Of a stretch of 64,000 nucleotides of DNA, positions 24,788-34,016 are shown one piece after another. The position numbers and the translations under genes are program-made. The notes under the pieces were generated by a model. That model saw only the letters and a program-made list of their open reading frames with translations. It did not search any database and was not told the DNA's origin. Origin of the DNA: CAZOWW01 sp964583765 (lineage in GTDB: Bacteria > Actinomycetota > Actinomycetes > Actinomycetales > Kineosporiaceae). Every line of letters begins with the position of its first letter. The first letter of the stretch is position 1. The stretch is taken from positions 1 to 64,000 of the forward strand of contig CAZOWW010000014.1 of the NCBI GenBank assembly GCA_964583765.1, written 5' to 3'.

Positions 24788-27532
24788 GTGACGGGCGACG
24801 ACGCGACGACGTCGGTGGGGACCGGAACCCCGGACCCCGGCCAGGCCGCGGACCCGAGAGGTGCCGGCTACCCCGAGCGCTGGGAGGCCGATGTCGTCCT
24901 GCGGGACGGGGCCACGGCACACCTGCGCCCGATCACGCCGGTGGACGCGGACCGGTTGCAGCGGCTCCACGTGGGCCAGTCCGCCGAGTCCGTCTACTTC
25001 CGTTTCTTCGCGCCGATGCCCCGGCTCTCCGAGGCGGATCTGACCCGGTTCACCCATGTGGACCACGTGGACCGCGTCGCGCTCGTGGCCACGATCGGCG
25101 AGGACATCGTCGGGGTCGGGCGGTACGACCGGGTTGACGACCAGTCCGCCGAGGTGGCCTTCACCATCAGTGATCAGCACCACGGTCGTGGGCTGGGATC
25201 GGTCCTGCTGGAGCACCTGGCCGCCGCCGCCTGGGAGAACCGCGTCCGGCGGTTCGTGGCCGACGTCCTGCCGACCAACCGAAAGATGCTCGCGGTGTTC
25301 CGCGACGCCGGATACGAGGTCACGCACCACTACGACGACGGCGTCCTGTCCCTCCGCTTCGACATCGAGCCCACGCACACCCAGCGTGCGGTGATGGAGG
25401 CCCGCGAGCACCACGGCGAGTCCCGCAGCGTGCAGGCGCTGCTCAGCCCCCGCTCGGTGGCGGTGTTCGGGGCGGACGCCGGCCCGGAGTCGCTCGGGTA
25501 CCGGATCCTCACCGACCTGGCCACGGGGGGCTTCACCGGGCAGCTGCACGCCGTGCACCCCACTGCCGCCGAGGTGGCCGGCGTCCCGGCCCACCCGGAC
25601 CTGGGCGACATCGGCGCGCCCGTGGACCTGGCCGTGCTCGCGGTCCCCGCGGAGCAGGCCCTGGACGTGGTGCATGCCTGTGCCCGGCACGGGGTGCGTG
25701 GGCTGGTCGTGCTGTCCACCGGGTTCGGCGAGACCGGTCCCGAGGGCCTGGCCCTGCAGGGGGAACTGGTGCGGACGGCCCGCGCCAACGGCATGCGGGT
25801 GCTCGGACCCTGCTCCTGGGGAGTGATCAACACCGCCGAGGAGGTGCGGCTGAACGTCTCGCTCTCGCCGGAACTGCCCCGGCCCGGGCGACTGGCCCTC
25901 TTCTGCCAGTCCGGTGCCCTGTCGGTCTCGGTCCTGGGTGAGGCACGGCGGCGGGATCTGGGCCTGTCGAGCTTCGTCTCGGCCGGCAACCGGGCCGACG
26001 TGTCGGGCAACGACTGCTCCCAGTACTGGGAGGAGGACCCGGCCACGGACGCGGTGGGCCTGTACCTGGAGAGTTTCGGCAACCCGCGGAAGTTCGCCCG
26101 GATCGTGCGCAGACTCGGACGACGCAAGCCGGTGATCGTCGTGAAGTCCGGCACCACCCGGTTCGCGGCGGTCCCGGGCCATGCCGTGCGCGAGACCCGC
26201 GCTCCGCGCGGGGCCTTCGACGCGCTGATGCGCCAGTGCGGCTGCATCCACGTGGAGAACGTGCACCAGCTGTTCGACGTCGCCCAGCTGGTGATCCAGC
26301 AGCCACTGCCCGAGGGCCCGCGGGTGGCCGTGGTGGCCAACAGCACCGCGTTGGCGGCGCTGATCGCCGACGCCTGTGCGGACTGGGGCCTGGACGTCGT
26401 GCACGGGCCGGTGGCCGTGGCCGACCAGGCCGACCCGTCCGATTTCCGGGACGCCCTGGTCGCAGCCTTCGCCCACCCGAGGGTGCAGTCCGTGGTGGCT
26501 GCCTTCATCCCGTCGCTGACCGCGGGCGCCGCGCCCATGCGGGCGGTGCTCGCCGAGGTGTCCGGGACCACCCGTATCCCCGTGGTCGCCTGCCTCCTCG
26601 GCGCCGACCGGGACACGCCGGGCACCGGAGCGTCGGAGGCGGGTACGCAGGCCCGGCCGGTCCCGACCTTCGCCACCCCGGAGGAGGCGGTCCGGGCCTT
26701 GGCCGCGGCCACCCGCTACGGGGCCTGGCGCCGCCGTGATCCCGGACCGTGGGTGGATCCTCCCGGCCAGGACCCCCGCGCGGCGGAGCAGTTCGTCGCC
26801 GGGGTCCTGGCGGCCCACCCCGGCGGGACCCTGCTCACCGACGAGCAGGCCGGTGAGCTGCTGGCCTGCTACGGGTTGTCCCTGTGGCCCTCGGAGCGGG
26901 TGTCCACCGCGGACGAGGCGGTGGCCGCGGCGCAGCGGTTGGGGTGGCCGGTCGCGGTCAAGGTCGGGGTACCGCAGTTGCGGCACCGGCCCGACCTGGG
27001 CGGGGTCCGTCGTGACATCGCCCGTGCCCGGCACCTGCGCCAGAACGTCGCGCAACTGCACGAGCGGTTCGGTCCGCTCGACCCGGGCGGACTTGTCGTG
27101 CAGCGGATGGCGCCTCCCGGGGTCGCCTGTGCGGTGCGCTCGGTGGAGGACCCGCTGTTCGGGCCGGTGGTCTCCTTCGGGCTCAGCGGCGACGCCAGCG
27201 ACCTGCTCGGGGACATCGCGCACCGGATCCCGCCCCTGACCACGCGCGACGTACGCGAGTTGGTGCGTTCGGTGCGGGCCGCTCCCCGGTTGCTGGGTCA
27301 GGACGGCTTCCCCGCCGTGCACGTCGGTGCCCTGGAGGAGGTCATCGCGCGGGTGTCCTGCCTGGCCGACGACCGGCCGGAGGTGGCCGAGCTGGAGTTG
27401 AACCCGGTGCTCGTGGGCGAGTCGGGGGCGCACGTCCTCGGGGCGCGGATCCGGGTGCTGCCCCCGCCCGTGCGCGCGGACAGCCACCGCCGGGTGCTGA
27501 GCCTGCCCGGGCGGCCGGGGCCGCGCGTCTGA
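24788..27532 (+). CDS. GNAT acetyltransferase fused to ADP-forming acyl-CoA synthetase domains (Pat-type)
   Basis: 914 residues. The N-terminal GNAT domain (about 35-195) has the acetyl-CoA motif QHHGRGLGSVLLEHL. CoA-binding and succinyl-CoA-ligase-like domains follow (about 220-620; SVAVFGADAG, FCQSGALSVSVLG), then an ATP-grasp domain (about 660-900). GNAT before the large domain is the order of S. lividans PatA, the reverse of Salmonella Pat. Such proteins acetylate and inactivate AMP-forming acyl-CoA synthetases. The phospho-His motif of active ADP-forming enzymes (SSHTGA) reads PGHAVR, so the large domain is probably regulatory. Divergent placement beside an acyl-CoA synthetase suggests its target. 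GTG 24788 is set by the -10 hexamer. Confidence 0.9.
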   Translation: MTGDDATTSVGTGTPDPGQAADPRGAGYPERWEADVVLRDGATAHLRPITPVDADRLQRLHVGQSAESVYFRFFAPMPRLSEADLTRFTHVDHVDRVALVATIGEDIVGVGRYDRVDDQSAEVAFTISDQHHGRGLGSVLLEHLAAAAWENRVRRFVADVLPTNRKMLAVFRDAGYEVTHHYDDGVLSLRFDIEPTHTQRAVMEAREHHGESRSVQALLSPRSVAVFGADAGPESLGYRILTDLATGGFTGQLHAVHPTAAEVAGVPAHPDLGDIGAPVDLAVLAVPAEQALDVVHACARHGVRGLVVLSTGFGETGPEGLALQGELVRTARANGMRVLGPCSWGVINTAEEVRLNVSLSPELPRPGRLALFCQSGALSVSVLGEARRRDLGLSSFVSAGNRADVSGNDCSQYWEEDPATDAVGLYLESFGNPRKFARIVRRLGRRKPVIVVKSGTTRFAAVPGHAVRETRAPRGAFDALMRQCGCIHVENVHQLFDVAQLVIQQPLPEGPRVAVVANSTALAALIADACADWGLDVVHGPVAVADQADPSDFRDALVAAFAHPRVQSVVAAFIPSLTAGAAPMRAVLAEVSGTTRIPVVACLLGADRDTPGTGASEAGTQARPVPTFATPEEAVRALAAATRYGAWRRRDPGPWVDPPGQDPRAAEQFVAGVLAAHPGGTLLTDEQAGELLACYGLSLWPSERVSTADEAVAAAQRLGWPVAVKVGVPQLRHRPDLGGVRRDIARARHLRQNVAQLHERFGPLDPGGLVVQRMAPPGVACAVRSVEDPLFGPVVSFGLSGDASDLLGDIAHRIPPLTTRDVRELVRSVRAAPRLLGQDGFPAVHVGALEEVIARVSCLADDRPEVAELELNPVLVGESGAHVLGARIRVLPPPVRADSHRRVLSLPGRPGPRV

Positions 27533-27776
27533 GCCCCCGGCCTGTGTGGTCGCGCCCCGGACCGGTGTTGCTCGCGCGTCTCGGCGTCGTGCGGCCGAGC
27601 TCCGAGCCCTGGCCCGAGCTCCGAGCGCTTCGCGCTCCTCGTCGGGCACCTGGGAGCGCGCCGTCGGCCGGATGTCTGCCGCCGGTCGGGTCATTGTCCA
27701 TCGGGACGGATGCCGGTTGCCGAGGGTTTCTGCCCGTTCGGGCGTGGGCCAGGGCCGACCCGGGCCGCGGCGGTGA

Positions 27777-27782
27777 CAGGAT
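27777..27782 (+). promoter_or_regulatory. -10 element (CAGGAT), leaderless arrangement
   Basis: CAGGAT precedes ATG 27789 by six bases. The preceding gap (27533-27776) holds only a duplicated GAGCTCCGAGC string and no other recognisable signal. Confidence 0.5.
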
Positions 27783-27788
27783 GGCGGT

Positions 27789-28406
27789 ATGCGTGAGCGT
27801 CACTCGACCCCTGTCAGCCGGCCCGGGCGTACGGCATCCCTGCCCCCCGCGCTGCGCGAGGAAGTGGAACGTGCCGGGTACTACCCGGCCCTGGTGAGCG
27901 ACGCTCTGGACATCGCGGTGGCCGGCGAGGAGGTCGTGGCACATCTGGTGCACCCCGAGACCACCTTCGACCGTGAGGTCCGTCGGCACGTGACCGTGCT
28001 CGTGCTGACCAACACCCGGCTGGTGGTCGCGCACGCCGACGACCACGAGCCCGACGAGTTCAGCCCGGAGCCGTACGCCTCGGCGTCCACGGAGGCCGTG
28101 CCGGTGCGGCAGGTGCAGTCCGTCGTTCTCTCGCACGCCGTGGCGCACCCCGAGAAGCACACGCCCGGGGCCACCCCCCGCGAGCTCACCCTGACGATCG
28201 GGTGGGGGGCGCTGTCCCGCGTGGACCTCGAACCCGCAGGGTGCGCGGACCCCGACTGCGAGGCGGATCACGGGTACACGGGCACCCTCGCCGCGGACGA
28301 CATCACCTTGCGCCTGTCCGCCGAGGCCGAGGGCGCCGAAGCCGTGCGAGCGGCCTCCCGGTTCGCGCGGGCCCTGTCCGCGGCCACCGCCCGACCACAC
28401 CGCTGA
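27789..28406 (+). CDS. DUF5998 family protein
   Basis: 205-residue cytosolic protein of the actinobacterial DUF5998 family, unknown function. Conserved parts are LREEVERAGYYPALVSDAL, HVTVLVLTNTRLVVAHADDH and LTIGWGALSRVDLEPAGC. A C-x4-C pair (GCADPDCEADHGY) is seen late in the protein. In other actinobacteria it also precedes the phosphodiesterase-like gene, here 28 bases downstream on the same strand. Confidence 0.85.
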   Translation: MRERHSTPVSRPGRTASLPPALREEVERAGYYPALVSDALDIAVAGEEVVAHLVHPETTFDREVRRHVTVLVLTNTRLVVAHADDHEPDEFSPEPYASASTEAVPVRQVQSVVLSHAVAHPEKHTPGATPRELTLTIGWGALSRVDLEPAGCADPDCEADHGYTGTLAADDITLRLSAEAEGAEAVRAASRFARALSAATARPHR

Positions 28407-28434
28407 CCGACAGGAGCCATCGACGACCAGACCG

Positions 28435-29643
28435 GTGCCACTGTTCCCGACGTCGTTGCCGACCTCGGACGGGTCGCTGAGCGCGGTCCTGCCCACGGTC
28501 GCCGCGGCGTTGGGTGCGCCGGTGGCCGGGCTCGCACTGCTCCCGGATCCGGCGCAGGACGCCCCGGCGGCGCCGCTGCCCGAGGCCTCCTGCGCCGTGG
28601 TGGTTCTCGTGGACGGCCTCGGAGAACTGCTCCTGGCCCGCCGTGGCGGTCATGCACCGACCCTGCGCCGGATCCGGGCCGAGCCGGCCTCCCGGGTGGT
28701 GAGCTGTGCCTTCCCGTCCACCACGGCCACGAGCATGGGCTGCGTGGGCACGGGGGTGCTTCCGGGGACGCACGGTCTGGTGGGCCTGGACGTGCGCGAT
28801 CCCGCGCGCGGGGTCCTGTTCAACGAGCTCGCCTGGGACCCCGAGGTGGACGCGCGCCGCTGGCAACCGAACCCCACGGTGTTCGAGGCCGTCCTGGGAC
28901 AGGGCGTCGAGGTGGTCCGGGTCGGTCCCGCCTTCTTCGACGGCTCCGGCCTGACCGAGGCCGTGCTGCGCGGCGGCCGGTTCGAGGCGGCCTCCTCCCT
29001 GGACGCCCGGGTGGACGCCGCGGTGCGCGCGGTGCAGTCGGCCCGACGACGGCGGGCGCGCTGCCTGGTCTTCCTCTACTGGGGCGAACTCGACAAGACG
29101 GGGCACCTGCACGGGTGCGGGTCCTGGCAGTGGGGTGAGGAACTGTCCGCGGTGGACGCCGCGGTGCGGGCCCTGGCGCGCCGGCTGGACGACCGCACGC
29201 TGGTCGTCGTGACCGCGGACCACGGCATGGTGGACGTGCCCATGGCCGACCGCCTGGACGTGGCCACCGAGCCGGACCTGGCTGCCGGGGTCGACCTCGT
29301 CGGCGGGGAGCCCCGCGCCCTGCACCTGTACTGCCGGCCGGGTGCGGTCCCCGACGTGGTGGCCGCCTGGCGGGCCCGCCTGGGCGACCGGATGCACGTC
29401 GCGACCCGGGAGGACGTGGTGGCGGCCGGGTGGTTCGGGCCGGTCGCGGAACACGTGCTGCCCCGGATCGGGGACGTGGTGGTGACGGCCGACGACTCCT
29501 CCGACGGCGCGGTGGCCGTGGTCGACTCGCGAACCGCCCGGCCCGAGGTCCTGCGCCTGCTCGGGCTGCACGGTGCGGCGACCGCGGCGGAGTGCCTCGT
29601 GCCCCTGCTGGTCACGATGGGCGAGAACCGGACGGCACGCTGA
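28435..29643 (+). CDS. Alkaline-phosphatase-superfamily phosphodiesterase/nucleotide pyrophosphatase
   Basis: 402 residues, cytosolic. Metal and nucleophile motifs of the NPP branch are present: VVVLVDGLGE (metal Asp), FPSTTATSMGCVGTG (nucleophilic Thr), YWGELDKTGHLHG and VTADHGMVDVP. It should hydrolyse a phosphodiester or phosphonate; the substrate is unknown. GTG 28435 is the only in-frame start near the domain; GGAG lies about 18 bases upstream, too far to be convincing, so coupling to the DUF5998 gene is likely. It converges on sepH with 30 bases between the stops. Confidence 0.88.
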   Translation: MPLFPTSLPTSDGSLSAVLPTVAAALGAPVAGLALLPDPAQDAPAAPLPEASCAVVVLVDGLGELLLARRGGHAPTLRRIRAEPASRVVSCAFPSTTATSMGCVGTGVLPGTHGLVGLDVRDPARGVLFNELAWDPEVDARRWQPNPTVFEAVLGQGVEVVRVGPAFFDGSGLTEAVLRGGRFEAASSLDARVDAAVRAVQSARRRRARCLVFLYWGELDKTGHLHGCGSWQWGEELSAVDAAVRALARRLDDRTLVVVTADHGMVDVPMADRLDVATEPDLAAGVDLVGGEPRALHLYCRPGAVPDVVAAWRARLGDRMHVATREDVVAAGWFGPVAEHVLPRIGDVVVTADDSSDGAVAVVDSRTARPEVLRLLGLHGAATAAECLVPLLVTMGENRTAR

Positions 29644-29673
29644 CCGGGACGGCCTCGGGCCGCCCCGCCGACC

Positions 29674-31266
29674 TCACTCCCGGCGGGCACCGAAGACGAT
29701 GTCGTCCCAGCTGGGCACGCTGGCGCGGCGATTGCGCCGGGCACCGGTGCGCGGCGCCGCCGGGGTACGGGCGGGCGGGTGCGGAGTGGCCGGTTCGGCC
29801 TCCTCGGCCGCGAGCGCTGGCAGCGCCGGTGCGGTGGCGGGGATCGGGTCGTCGTCCGGCAGCACCAGCACCTCGGCGTCCCTGGCCTCGTGCGTCCGCG
29901 AGGCCGGCGGATGGGCCGCGGGCGGTGCGTTGCGCAGGTCGACGTCACCGGACCGGGCGGGTTCCCGGGTCCTGGCCGGCTCGCGGGTGCGGGCCGAGTC
30001 GCCCGGGGTGACCACCCGTGTGGGATCACCACCACGGGCGGCAGGGGCCCGGGTGGCCGCGGGGGCGCGGGTGGGCGTCGAGGGAACAGCAGGCGTGTGG
30101 GCAGGCACCGGAGGAGCGGCCGGCGCGCGGGTGGGCGCCGACGGAGCGGCCGGGCGGGACGCCGGACCCGCGGCAGGCTTCGCCGGACGGGTGGCCGGTT
30201 CCGGCGAGGTCGCGGGCGCCGACGGCGGGGCCGGAGCGCGCGGCGTCGTGGTACGCGGACTCGCGGTGGCCGGCACCGGCGCGGGCTCCGGGATCGGGTA
30301 GGGGTCGAGCCCGACCGGAGGCAGATCCTCGGACACCAGCGCGCTCGCCGGGCGACCGGCGAGCGGGGTCGGGGCGGGCTCCTCCCGAGGGGGAGGTTCG
30401 GCCGCGCCCGCGCCACGGGCAGGTCGGGCCCCAGGGGTGTCGGCGCGGTCCAGCAAGGCCTGGACGGCGTCCTGCACCGGATCCGGCGGCAGGAGCTCGT
30501 CGTCGGCGGACACGGCACGCGTGCGCCGACCACGGCGGGCCCGCAGCGTGTCGAGCAGCTCGACGGTCGTCGAGGGCGCCGGGGTGGCTTCGCGGCCGGG
30601 CACGGGACGCACGCCACCGTCGGCCTCGACGTCGTAGACCCGGTCCCGCACCGGGGCCAGACGCCGGGGCTGGGCCTCGGGCGTCTGCGTCGGCTCGGCG
30701 TCCGTCAGCCAGCGTGCCTCGTCGTCCAGGGGCACCACGTGGCGCAGCTGCGGGTTGTACGACCACTGTGCGCGCCGCTCGCGGGTGCCGGTCTCGAAGG
30801 TGAGCTGGACCACCCAGGTGCCGTCGTCGTCCCGCCAGGCGTCCCAGGTCGTGGATCCGGTGTCGGCCTCCCGCCGGGTGAGCCGCTCGGCGACGATCTC
30901 GCCCAGGGTGCTCGCCGGACCGGTGATGCTCGCGGTGCGCCGGATCGCCACCCGCCGGGCCTGGGTCGCCATGTACTCGCGTTCGGCCAGTACGGGCCCC
31001 TCGTAGCGCCGGACGTGCTCGACCGGGAGCCCTGCCGCCGCCGCGATCTCGTCGGCGGTCTGTCCCGCCCGGATCCGGGCCTGGATGTCCCGTGGGCGCA
31101 GTCGGCCGTTGCTCTCGATCTGCAGTTGTCCGAGACGGGCACGATCGCGGCGGACGGCGGCACGGAGGGGTTCGTCGACACGCAGGCGGAATCGCTGGCC
31201 GTCAGCGGTGCTGAGGACGAGATGCTCGCCATCGTCGTGCACGCCGACGAGCGAGACGTCCTGCAT
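29674..31266 (-). CDS. sepH: Cell division protein SepH
   Basis: 530-residue SepH, a helix-turn-helix protein that binds FtsZ and promotes Z-ring assembly in actinobacteria. The N-terminal DUF3071 domain (about 1-200) contains TADEIAAAAGLPVEHVRRYE and EREYMATQARRVAIRR. A long Pro/Ala/Thr-rich, probably disordered linker follows, then the conserved C-terminal RNRRASVPSWDDIVFG. The ATG at 31266 has GGAGG eight bases upstream. TAGGAT at 31354-31359 on the minus strand is a likely -10, giving a leader of about 80 bases. Confidence 0.93.
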   Translation of the reverse strand: MQDVSLVGVHDDGEHLVLSTADGQRFRLRVDEPLRAAVRRDRARLGQLQIESNGRLRPRDIQARIRAGQTADEIAAAAGLPVEHVRRYEGPVLAEREYMATQARRVAIRRTASITGPASTLGEIVAERLTRREADTGSTTWDAWRDDDGTWVVQLTFETGTRERRAQWSYNPQLRHVVPLDDEARWLTDAEPTQTPEAQPRRLAPVRDRVYDVEADGGVRPVPGREATPAPSTTVELLDTLRARRGRRTRAVSADDELLPPDPVQDAVQALLDRADTPGARPARGAGAAEPPPREEPAPTPLAGRPASALVSEDLPPVGLDPYPIPEPAPVPATASPRTTTPRAPAPPSAPATSPEPATRPAKPAAGPASRPAAPSAPTRAPAAPPVPAHTPAVPSTPTRAPAATRAPAARGGDPTRVVTPGDSARTREPARTREPARSGDVDLRNAPPAAHPPASRTHEARDAEVLVLPDDDPIPATAPALPALAAEEAEPATPHPPARTPAAPRTGARRNRRASVPSWDDIVFGARRE

Positions 31267-31353
31267 GGCTGTTCCCTCCGCTCGACGCTGGTCTCGAGGG
31301 TGCCATCGGATCGGGTGGATCCGAAGCACGTCGCTTGGCGTGGCGCGACTTCG

Positions 31354-31359
31354 ATCCTA
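31354..31359 (-). promoter_or_regulatory. -10 element (TAGGAT) for sepH
   Basis: TAGGAT on the minus strand lies 87 bases before the sepH ATG in the sepH/hemH divergent gap, implying a leadered message, unlike many neighbours. Confidence 0.5.
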
Positions 31360-31411
31360 CGGTCCACGGCAAGGTGCTCGGACCGGTTCGGCGCCTGGGG
31401 CGAAGTATTGC

Positions 31412-31417
31412 GAGGAT
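31412..31417 (+). promoter_or_regulatory. -10-like element (GAGGAT), leaderless arrangement for hemH
   Basis: GAGGAT precedes GTG 31424 by six bases. Confidence 0.45.
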
Positions 31418-31423
31418 CGAGGG

Positions 31424-32728
31424 GTGGACACCGAACCCCTGAGACCCCTCGTGGAGGGGACCGGCGCGGCGGGCGACGGGAGCGGGCGGACCGCTCCGCA
31501 GACGTTTGGCTGGCATCACGGGCGGGTCTCGGACCCGCTGAGCCCCTACGACGGTGTGGTGTTGGTCTCGTTCGGCGGGCCGGAGCGTCCGGAGGACGTG
31601 CGGCCGTTCCTGACGAAGGTGACCGGCGGCCGGGGGATCCCCGAGGAACGGCTCGCCGAGGTGGCCCGGCACTACCTCGACCGGGGTGGGCGCAGCCCCA
31701 TCAACGACCAGAACCGCGCATTGCTCGCCGCCCTCGCGGACGAACTGGCCAGCCGTGATCTCGACGTGCCCCTGTACTGGGGCAACCGCAACTGGCACCC
31801 CTTCCTGGACGGGGCCCTCGCCCGGGCCGGCGAGGCCGGGGCGCGCCGCCTGCTGGTGGTCCTGACCAGTGCGTTCTCCAGCTACTCGGGGTGCCGGCAG
31901 TACCGTGAGGACCTGGCCGGTGCCCTGGCGACGGCTGGTCTGACCGGCAGGCTGCACCTGGACCGGGTGCGGCACTACGCGAACCACCCGGGCTACGCAG
32001 GGCCGGTGACGGAGGCCACGGTCGCCGCCGCCCGGCGCCTGCTCGCCACCTCGTCGCGTGGAGTCTCCACCTCGCCGCGTGACGTCTTCACAGCCGGGGG
32101 ATCCCGGGAGGGTTCTGCTCCGGCGGAGCCCGCCCGGCCTCGGCGCGGGCGGCTGCTGTTCGTCACACACTCCCTGCCCGAGCAGCTGGCCGAGGGCTCG
32201 GGCCCCCGGGGTGGTGCCTACCTGGCCGAGCACCGCGACCTGTGCGAGGTCGTGGCGCAGGGCGTCGCCCGGGAGTTGGGCGTGCCCTGGCCCTGGGACC
32301 TGGTGTTCTGTTCCCGCTCCGGTGCCCCTGGACAGCCATGGCTGGAACCCGACGTGAACGACCGCCTGCGGGAACTGGCCACCGGCCCTGCCCGGGGACG
32401 GACGGCCCCGGACTCCGTGGGGGCGGGAGTGGTCGTGGTGCCGATCGGCTTCGTCTCGGACCACATGGAGGTGGTCTTCGACCTGGACACCCAGGCCCGG
32501 GAGACCGCGGCCGGGCTCGGGCTGCCCTTCGTGCGGGCCGCGACCGTGGGTACCCATCCGCGCTTCGTCGGCGGGCTGGTCGACCTGCTCCTGGAACGGG
32601 CCGCAGAGGCGCGGGGGGAACGGCCTGCGCGGCCGGTGGTGGGGGCCCGTGGTCCGGGCGTGACCGAGTGCCCGGTCGGCTGCTGTCCGGGTCCGCGTGG
32701 TCCGCGGCCGGTGGTCTGCGGACGGTGA
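31424..32728 (+). CDS. hemH: Coproporphyrin III ferrochelatase (CpfC/HemH)
   Basis: 434-residue ferrochelatase that inserts iron into coproporphyrin III in the actinobacterial heme route. Recognisable segments: LVSFGGPERPEDVRPFL, GNRNWHPFL, VTHSLPEQLAEGSG (metal-site His), VVPIGFVSDHMEVVFDLD. Cys157 (YSGCRQY) and a C-terminal cluster Cys416-x3-Cys420-Cys421 correspond to the [2Fe-2S] ligands of the Mycobacterium enzyme. A variable Ser/Pro-rich insertion sits before the LLFVTHS strand, and a 35-residue N-terminal extension precedes the domain. The stop codon is part of a 33-base tandem repeat. Confidence 0.93.
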   Translation: MDTEPLRPLVEGTGAAGDGSGRTAPQTFGWHHGRVSDPLSPYDGVVLVSFGGPERPEDVRPFLTKVTGGRGIPEERLAEVARHYLDRGGRSPINDQNRALLAALADELASRDLDVPLYWGNRNWHPFLDGALARAGEAGARRLLVVLTSAFSSYSGCRQYREDLAGALATAGLTGRLHLDRVRHYANHPGYAGPVTEATVAAARRLLATSSRGVSTSPRDVFTAGGSREGSAPAEPARPRRGRLLFVTHSLPEQLAEGSGPRGGAYLAEHRDLCEVVAQGVARELGVPWPWDLVFCSRSGAPGQPWLEPDVNDRLRELATGPARGRTAPDSVGAGVVVVPIGFVSDHMEVVFDLDTQARETAAGLGLPFVRAATVGTHPRFVGGLVDLLLERAAEARGERPARPVVGARGPGVTECPVGCCPGPRGPRPVVCGR

Positions 32729-32788
32729 CGTCGTGGGGGCGGTGACGCCCTGCGCCGGTGAGGTCGTGGGGGCGGAGGCGCTGCGCTG
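32723..32788. repeat. 33-bp tandem repeat spanning the hemH stop codon
   Basis: Units 32723-32755 and 32756-32788 share CGGTGA.GTCGTGGGGGCGG; the TGA of unit 1 is the hemH stop. A partial third copy (GTGACGTCGT) follows at about 32798. Confidence 0.75.
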
Positions 32789-32949
32789 CGGGGCGTGACG
32801 TCGTTCTGGTCCCCGTGGGACCCCGGGGGAGAGCGCCGGGCCCTGGGTGGGCACGCAGGGCCCCGGAGGAGAGCGCCGGCTGCCGAACGGCGAGGATGCC
32901 ACTGACGCACCGTCCGGTGCGGCAGAACCGGCGGGGACCGGTCAGCGCC

Positions 32950-33030
32950 GACCGTGGGACCGAGGTCGACCGTGAGACCGAAGCCGACCGTGGGACCAGG
33001 ACCGATCGTGGGACCGAGGCCGACCGTGGA
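32950..33030. repeat. 18-bp tandem repeat, 4.5 copies, upstream of suhB
   Basis: Units start at 32950, 32968, 32986, 33004 and 33022 (half copy); consensus GACCGTGGGACCGAGGCC. Being 18 bases long the units keep one frame open into suhB and would encode a TVGPRP-like hexapeptide, each with a GTG codon. The rest of 32789-32949 holds a duplicated GGAGAGCGCCGG string and no gene. Confidence 0.85.
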
Positions 33031-33043
33031 GCAGGAGGAGACC

Positions 33044-33892
33044 GTGAGCGTGAGCCGGACCCCGGAGCTGGACCGATCCGTGGACACCGAGGAGCTGCGA
33101 CAGCTCGCCGAGACCTTCGCGCGGCGTGCCGGGGAGCTGATCCGGTCGCGGGGAACGAGCGGGGCCGCGGTCGCCGACACGAAGAGCAGCCCCACCGACG
33201 TCGTCACCGCGACCGACCGTGAGGTGGAGTCGCTGCTGCGCGCGTTGATCGCGGAGCGGCGCCCGCAGGACGCGATCCTCGGTGAGGAGGTCGGGTTGGG
33301 CACCGGCGACAGCGACCTGACCTGGGTGGTCGATCCGATCGACGGCACCGTGAACTTCGTCTACGGCATCCCGGCCTTCGCGGTGAGCGTGGCTGTGGTG
33401 AGCGGGGACCCGCAGCAGCCGGGAGCCTGGCGCCCTCTGGCCGGATGCGTCCACAACCCGGTCTCCGGGTTGACCTGGACCGCGGCCGCGGATGGAGGCG
33501 CCTTCCTGGACGGCCGGCAGTTGCGGCTCGGGGCTCCCCCGGCGCTGGAGGGTGCCCTCGTGGCCACGGGGTTCGGGTACCGGGCCGAGCGGCGGATCGC
33601 CCAGTCCCGGGTCCTGGCCGGGCTGCTGGGGCGGGTCCGGGACATCCGTCGCATGGGTGCGGCGTCCCTGGACCTGTGCATGGTGGCCTCGGGCCAGGTC
33701 GACGCCTACTACGAGCGTGGGCTGAACGTGTGGGACATGGCCGCGGGCGTGTTGATCGTCACAGAGGCTGGTGGGCAGGTACGGGGGATTGACGGCGTCC
33801 CTGCGGGGGAACACATGACCGTCGCCGCCGCGGCACCGCTGAGTGACGTCCTCGCCGGTGAGTTGAGTGCTCTCGGCGCCGGGGCTGACTGA
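33044..33892 (+). CDS. suhB: Inositol monophosphatase family protein
   Basis: 282 residues from GTG 33044, which has AGGAGGAG close upstream. Metal-dependent phosphatase of the IMPase/SuhB family, acting on inositol-1-phosphate or related sugar phosphates. The motifs WVVDPIDGTVNFVYG (metal ligands) and LNVWDMAAGVLIVTEAGG are complete, and GEEVGLGTG supplies the metal Glu. The M. tuberculosis orthologue by position is suhB. Longer starts at GTGs inside the 18-base repeat array remain in frame and cannot be excluded. Confidence 0.92.
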   Translation: MSVSRTPELDRSVDTEELRQLAETFARRAGELIRSRGTSGAAVADTKSSPTDVVTATDREVESLLRALIAERRPQDAILGEEVGLGTGDSDLTWVVDPIDGTVNFVYGIPAFAVSVAVVSGDPQQPGAWRPLAGCVHNPVSGLTWTAAADGGAFLDGRQLRLGAPPALEGALVATGFGYRAERRIAQSRVLAGLLGRVRDIRRMGAASLDLCMVASGQVDAYYERGLNVWDMAAGVLIVTEAGGQVRGIDGVPAGEHMTVAAAAPLSDVLAGELSALGAGAD

Positions 33893-34016
33893 TCGTCACC
33901 GATGCGCGTCCGAGAGGTCGGAATCCTACGAAACCTGTGATCGGCGGACCGTGACGGGTCCGTCGACCGAACGGCCGGGGGTCGGGGCACCGAGAGGACG
34001 AACTTGCGGGCTCGGC

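Noticed and set aside
24638..27694. 1018-codon minus-strand frame opposite the GNAT/acyl-CoA synthetase fusion
   Set aside because: Antisense shadow produced by high third-position GC; no family resemblance.
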